From positions 434,001 through 498,000 of the forward strand of contig NZ_PHHD01000001.1 in NCBI RefSeq assembly GCF_002813445.1: a stretch of 64,000 bases of DNA, written 5' to 3'. Below are positions 60,094 to 64,000 of the stretch, in pieces (positions within the stretch are counted from its first letter, which is position 1; every line of letters begins with the position of its first letter). Source of the stretch: Pseudomonas tolaasii NCPPB 2192. GTDB taxonomy: Bacteria > Pseudomonadota > Gammaproteobacteria > Pseudomonadales > Pseudomonadaceae. The position numbers and the translations under genes are program-made. Under the pieces are notes generated by a model. That model made no database searches. It was not told where the DNA came from and saw only the letters and a list, made by a program, of their open reading frames with translations.

Positions 60094-60115
60094 AATTGAT
60101 GTCATGGAACACCTC

Positions 60116-61372
60116 ATGTGCGCCCAAGCCACCCGCCTCTCTGACCGCCAACTCAAAGCGGTAAAGCCGAAAGACAAGGACTACGTCCTCAGTGATGGAG
60201 ACGGTCTACAGCTGCGTGTGAGGGTTAATGGCTCTACGCTATGGAACTTCAACTACCGGCAGCCGATTACCAAAAACCGCATCAATATGGGCCTCGGCAC
60301 CTACCCAGAACTCTCGCTCTCGCAAGCCAGGAAGAAAACGGTCGAAGCCAGAGAGCTTCTCGCTCAGGGCATCGATCCGAAAGAACAACGTAGCGAGCTG
60401 GAGCAGACAAAAAGACAGGCAACCGAGCACACATTCGAGAACGTGGCGTCTGCCTGGTTTGAACTGAAAAAGGATTCTGTGACTCAAGCTTATGCCGAAG
60501 ACATCTGGCGCTCACTCACACTGCATGTCTTTCCATCGCTGGGAACAACACCTATCTCGCAAATCAATGCCCCGAGGGTCATCGAGCTGCTGCGCCCTTT
60601 GGAAACTAAAGGCAGCCTGGAGACAGTGAAGCGACTGACCCAACGACTTAACGAGATCATGACCTACGGCGTGAACTCGGGAATGATCTTCGCCAACCCG
60701 CTCAGTGGTATTCGGGCCGTTTTCAAGAAACCGAAAAAACAAAACATGGCAGCCCTCCGTCCGGAAGAACTGCCAGAGCTGATGATTGCCATTGCTAATG
60801 CGAGCATAAAAAGAACAACGCGCTGCCTGATCGAATGGCAACTTCACACAATGACTCGCCCAGCGGAAGCCGCTACGACATCCTGGACTGACATCGATCT
60901 AGACAAGAAAATCTGGACGATCCCAGCGGAGCGGATGAAGAAGCGACGTGCGCACGTCATACCACTGACCGAACACGCACTTGCTCTGCTGGAGATAATA
61001 AAGCCCTACAGCGGCCACAGAGAATACGTGTTCCCAGCTGACAGAGACCCACGGGATCATTGCAACAGTCAGACGGCGAACATGGCCCTGAAACGTATGG
61101 GATTTGAAGGTAGATTGGTGAGCCACGGTATGCGTTCCATGGCCAGTACTATCCTCAACGAACACGGCTGGGATCCGGAGCTGATCGAGGTAGCGCTTGC
61201 CCACGTCGATAAAGACGAGGTTCGCAGCGCCTATAACCGAGCGGACTACATCGAGCGCAGACGCCCGATGATGGCCTGGTGGAGCGAGCACATTCAGCAT
61301 GCTGCGACTGGCAGCCTTTCAGTTTCAGCCATTCAAGGAACCAAAGGCCTGAAAGTCGTTTCGATGCGATAG
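60116..61372 (+). CDS. Tyrosine integrase, P4 type (element 2)
   Basis: Protein of 418 residues. The DUF4102 domain starts TRLSDRQLKAVKPKDKDYVL and has SDGDGLQLRVRVNG. The catalytic domain has Arg in HTMTRPAEAATTSW, His and Arg in VSHGMRSMAS, His in ALAHVDKD and Tyr in SAYNRADY. Longer GTG (60074) or ATG (60104) starts run into the repeat TGGAATACC, so 60116 is preferred. It is distantly related to integrase 1 but uses different arm repeats. Confidence 0.92.
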   Translation: MCAQATRLSDRQLKAVKPKDKDYVLSDGDGLQLRVRVNGSTLWNFNYRQPITKNRINMGLGTYPELSLSQARKKTVEARELLAQGIDPKEQRSELEQTKRQATEHTFENVASAWFELKKDSVTQAYAEDIWRSLTLHVFPSLGTTPISQINAPRVIELLRPLETKGSLETVKRLTQRLNEIMTYGVNSGMIFANPLSGIRAVFKKPKKQNMAALRPEELPELMIAIANASIKRTTRCLIEWQLHTMTRPAEAATTSWTDIDLDKKIWTIPAERMKKRRAHVIPLTEHALALLEIIKPYSGHREYVFPADRDPRDHCNSQTANMALKRMGFEGRLVSHGMRSMASTILNEHGWDPELIEVALAHVDKDEVRSAYNRADYIERRRPMMAWWSEHIQHAATGSLSVSAIQGTKGLKVVSMR

Positions 61373-61751
61373 CAAGTTACGGCGAGATATGGCCCCGCAT
61401 GGACACTGAACATGTCTATGTACAAAAATGTTCAACCCCAAAGAACTTGATTCTAACCACCGGGAGACAGACGACTCCTCAGAGCGTGCGTGGGTTATCG
61501 AGCATCAGCACAATCACCAGTGAGACCAATTCCCACAATCACGCAATTGCGCCCGGTTGACGCTGCTATCCCAGGTTGCATCGCCACGAATCAACTGGTT
61601 GCGCAGGGTGTATTGGCATCTCTGGTCATCCCAATCAAGGCCAAGCCTACAAAAAAGGTCTTACTAGCTCCCGGCGATTAGATCGGCTCTTCTAAAGGAA
61701 GAAAATTAGTGATAAATTCCGCTTTAAGAAGATCCTCGATCGGAGAGCCCA
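61373..61751. other. 379-bp spacer after integrase 3
   Basis: No convincing gene; two short open frames (61279-61560 and 61490-61681) lack ribosome sites. The last 60 bp are AT-rich (TTAGTGATAAATTCC) and probably hold the promoter of the next gene. No att copy or arm repeat seen. Confidence 0.5.
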
Positions 61752-62429
61752 ATGTCACTAAAACAAGATATTCTGCGTTTTTTGAGAACCGAGGCCTCAA
61801 AAGGCCAGGTTGAGGAGCTCGTGGACGCCGTCAACCTGGCGTATGAGCGTGCTTTTGAACAGAGCAAAGGCCTTCGGAACCTTCCAACACATCGAAAGCT
61901 CGCACAAGATCGAAATTTCTTCGTGCAGGACGTGTTGATCGGTCAGAGCTCTTGGCAAGGTAATTGTGTCTCCGCATCCCACAACGGGGAACAATTTGCC
62001 CTGCTTAAAGCAGGAAGTACACTCATCACCGCATCGGTCGTACCATGGCGGAAGAAAATCCGCCCCTCAAAAGGTCGGCTTAAGAATTCGAGATTGAACA
62101 CGTATCTGGAGCACCTCCAGAGAAATCCAGACTTGTTCGAAGGCCAAGATCTGCTAGGTAAGCTGGCCACGGATAGCCTGAATCTCATCATAGCTCCTTT
62201 GTCGCCCGCTACCAAAAGCACCCTAGACCAATCAAAGCCGCAAGGACTGATGATTGCAGTGCCTTATGCCAACAATCTAGATAAGTTCCACTTATGGTGC
62301 ACGGTTCAGGAACTTCTGTTGAGCTACGAAGACGAAGCTGATGATGAGTCTGATGATTCCGTATGGCCAAAACTCCGTATTAGGATGCGGAGTGAAGAAG
62401 AAAAGACTGATTTAGAAGATGATCAATAG
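61752..62429 (+). CDS. Unknown protein paired with XRE/ImmA gene
   Basis: Protein of 225 residues. GGAGA lies 7 nt before the ATG. A helical N-terminus (LKQDILRFLRTEASKGQVEELV) is followed by a mixed fold with LAQDRNFFVQDVLIG and ends in an acidic tail (DEADDESDDSV and EEEKTDLEDD). I recognise no family. It sits 18 nt upstream of the XRE/ImmA gene on the same strand, so the two form a cassette; it could be the toxin of a toxin-antitoxin pair. Confidence 0.65.
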   Translation: MSLKQDILRFLRTEASKGQVEELVDAVNLAYERAFEQSKGLRNLPTHRKLAQDRNFFVQDVLIGQSSWQGNCVSASHNGEQFALLKAGSTLITASVVPWRKKIRPSKGRLKNSRLNTYLEHLQRNPDLFEGQDLLGKLATDSLNLIIAPLSPATKSTLDQSKPQGLMIAVPYANNLDKFHLWCTVQELLLSYEDEADDESDDSVWPKLRIRMRSEEEKTDLEDDQ

Positions 62430-62447
62430 CGTTGAGGTACATGTATC

Positions 62448-63662
62448 ATGCGCATAGGTATTCAAGGTTTTAAACCTGAACGCCTCAAACAGCTCCGCCT
62501 TTCTGCAGATATGACGCAGACTGAACTAGCTGAAAAGTTGGAGTGCGCGGCAGGCAATATATCAAAGTGGGAAAAAGGCGACAGCTGCCCATCAGCTCAA
62601 AGCTTCAACCGCCTTTGCGAGATATTTTTCACAACAGAAAAATGGCTACTGGAAGCTCCCGTTCAGGGCCATAAAACCAATCCTAGCTTCTATAGAAGCC
62701 AGGTGAGCACTCATAAGTCGTCTTGGGAAATCGGACGAGTTCGTCTTAACTGGCTTGAGGAGATATCATACAAACTTCAGGAGGCCTTAGAATTTCCGCC
62801 TGTCGATATCCCACTTTTCGAGGGTGATGACGCACGTCTGATCGATGATTCTGACATTGAGCGGCTTGCCACTAATTTCCGAGAAAAATGGGGCCTCGGA
62901 AATGGACCAATAAAAGATGTAGTCCACACACTTGAGAAATCAGGGGTGATTGTAGCAAGGGACGAAATCGGATATGTAAAAATGGATGGAATTTCGAAAT
63001 GGTCGTTAGTTGATAACCGCCCCTATGTACTCCTTGCCGCAGACAAAGCCGCTCCCGTGCGGAATCGGTTTGACGCTGCTCACGAACTTGGACATATCGT
63101 ACTCCATAGCAAAATTTCTAATGAACAATACTTGAGTCATTATGACTTAATTGAAAGACAGGCTCACCGTTTTGCGAGCGCGTTTCTAATGCCTGCGGAG
63201 AGCTTTAGTCACGAAGTCAGCTACGCGACGCTGGATACTTTCCACTCAATGAAACCTCGATGGAATGTTTCAATTGCCTCAATGATCAAGAGGTGCATTG
63301 ATCTGGAGCTGGTTTCCCCTGAAGCAGGTATAAGACTTTGGAAAGCTAGGTCAGCTCGGGGATGGGTTAAGTCAGAACCACTAGACGACTCAATACCTTT
63401 TGAGCAGCCAAAACTCCTTTCACGCAGCGTACAAATGCTTGTGGAAAACAAAATTCTATCAAAGGATCAGTTGAGAAACGAATTAGGCCTACCCACCGCT
63501 AGGCTTGAGAGACTATGCAACTTACCTAAAGACTACTTTTCAACGAGCAGCAAAGATAGAGTGCTGGACCTTCGACTTCGAACTTCCAGTTCGAAAACAA
63601 GCAACTCAACTATAGCCAACGGCCATCAAAAGGTCTTACACTTCCCTAAGAAATCATCATAA
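62448..63662 (+). CDS. XRE-HTH / ImmA-IrrE metallopeptidase fusion
   Basis: Protein of 404 residues. The N-terminal XRE helix-turn-helix (about 10-65) has MTQTELAEKLECAAGNISKWEKG. An ImmA/IrrE zinc peptidase domain (about 140-290) has the HEXXH motif HELGH (His212 to His216) in FDAAHELGHIVLH, plus the following QAHRFASAFLMP with the third-ligand region. The C-terminal part is basic. Such fusions act as antitoxin/repressors or stress sensors that cleave a partner. It is cotranscribed with the 225-residue protein. Confidence 0.9.
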   Translation: MRIGIQGFKPERLKQLRLSADMTQTELAEKLECAAGNISKWEKGDSCPSAQSFNRLCEIFFTTEKWLLEAPVQGHKTNPSFYRSQVSTHKSSWEIGRVRLNWLEEISYKLQEALEFPPVDIPLFEGDDARLIDDSDIERLATNFREKWGLGNGPIKDVVHTLEKSGVIVARDEIGYVKMDGISKWSLVDNRPYVLLAADKAAPVRNRFDAAHELGHIVLHSKISNEQYLSHYDLIERQAHRFASAFLMPAESFSHEVSYATLDTFHSMKPRWNVSIASMIKRCIDLELVSPEAGIRLWKARSARGWVKSEPLDDSIPFEQPKLLSRSVQMLVENKILSKDQLRNELGLPTARLERLCNLPKDYFSTSSKDRVLDLRLRTSSSKTSNSTIANGHQKVLHFPKKSS

Positions 63663-64000
63663 AAAGATCAGTTGCTGCCGTATAAGTGGCAACCGATTTA
63701 ATCACGCAAGGCGTGGTACCCGGGCGCATAACAGCATCGACATCTCAATTTTCTGATTTCGGTCACCCGCTGGTGAAGACACTTAGGTCTCACCGCACTA
63801 CTGATCATTATGGTTGGGGTAATCATTTTCGGGGTCGTTGCAGAACTTATAAAAAATAAGCCTGATCTCCCGTCTAACAATGCCCGTGGAATTGCAAAAG
63901 CCAGCCCCTCAAATAGAGCACGATCCACAAACCACACCATCACCAAAAAACAGCAATCAGTAAACCAACAGAAAAACTTACTTCGTCTCACACGTCGTCG
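63663..64000. other. Right edge of the window, with a possible partial gene
   Basis: 338 bp. On the + strand a frame is open from the ATG at 63810 to the end (63 codons): a hydrophobic start (MVGVIIFGVVAELI) and a basic, Asn/Lys/Thr-rich continuation. The hydrophobic stretch extends upstream of the ATG, so the real start is unclear. A - strand ORF at 63698-63991 looks like its shadow. Low confidence. Confidence 0.3.

Larger units (their letters stand above)
59931..64000 (+). mobile_element. Element 2 (left part; continues beyond window)
   Basis: Begins at the att copy, like element 1 at ssrA: a terminator, then repeats, then a P4-type integrase. It carries the 225-residue unknown protein, an XRE/ImmA protein and a partial ORF. 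No right arm (GGTATTCC pair) is seen before base 64000, so the far end lies outside. Confidence 0.65.

Noticed and set aside
61752..63662. Firm naming of the cassette as RosmerTA
   Set aside because: Only the general plan (unknown protein plus XRE/ImmA) matches my recollection; the first protein cannot be matched from sequence alone.
63698..63991. 97-codon - strand ORF at the right edge
   Set aside because: It is opposite a more protein-like + strand frame, is Cys/Phe-rich, and has no ribosome site.

Overview
The window is Pseudomonas chromosome, most likely from the P. fluorescens group. This rests on gene order and on the GC-rich core protein sequences, not on a database match. About 43 kb of conserved housekeeping DNA ends at the tmRNA gene ssrA. 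Beyond it come one complete integrative element of about 16.8 kb and the start of a second, integrated in tandem.

Core, 1-42.7 kb. The left edge holds the 3' end of acetyl-CoA synthetase, a SAM-dependent methyltransferase and a large DUF748 envelope protein, all on the + strand. A secreted double-BON protein follows on the - strand. A long - strand run then carries, in transcription order, ftsH-folP-glmM-tpiA-secG-tRNA-Leu-tRNA-fMet-rimP-nusA-infB-rbfA-truB-rpsO-pnp, covering membrane proteolysis, folate, cell-wall precursor, glycolysis, secretion, translation initiation and RNA decay. Next come rlmE and yhbY (divergent), carA-carB-greA with a DUF4149 membrane protein, dapB, and the heat-shock set grpE-dnaK-dnaJ with two visible sigma-32 type promoters. 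After these are recN with a LexA box, fur/omlA (divergent), rnfH-ratA and smpB. The lactate cluster lldR/lldP-dld follows, with a perfect operator palindrome and no lldD. A small exported protein and ssrA close the core.

Element 1, about 43,155-59,930. It starts at the 3' end of ssrA and ends at an imperfect copy of that end. Both ends carry pairs of TGTATGCC repeats spaced exactly 12 bp, the expected layout of integrase arm sites. Its left half is a P4-satellite-like module: integrase, an unknown protein, an AlpA regulator, a structured leader RNA, small ORFs, a zinc-finger primase fragment, a RepA-like hexameric ATPase, a TubC-docking-like protein and a second integrase. Two iteron arrays of the same geometry (four copies of CCAGTCGTGCCC, two direct then two inverted) bracket the primase/ATPase genes and are good candidates for a paired ori/crr-like origin. 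The right half is AT-richer cargo: a PIN-domain protein, an AAA+ ATPase, a secreted protein, an Abi_C-like protein and a PDDEXK-nuclease/STAND NTPase fusion. It looks like an anti-phage defence cargo.

Element 2, about 59,931 to beyond 64,000. It has its own P4-type integrase with the same arm-site layout but a different repeat (GGTATTCCA). It carries a two-gene cassette, an unknown 225-residue protein followed by an XRE-HTH/ImmA-IrrE metalloprotease, which resembles a toxin-antitoxin or defence pair. Its far end is outside the window.
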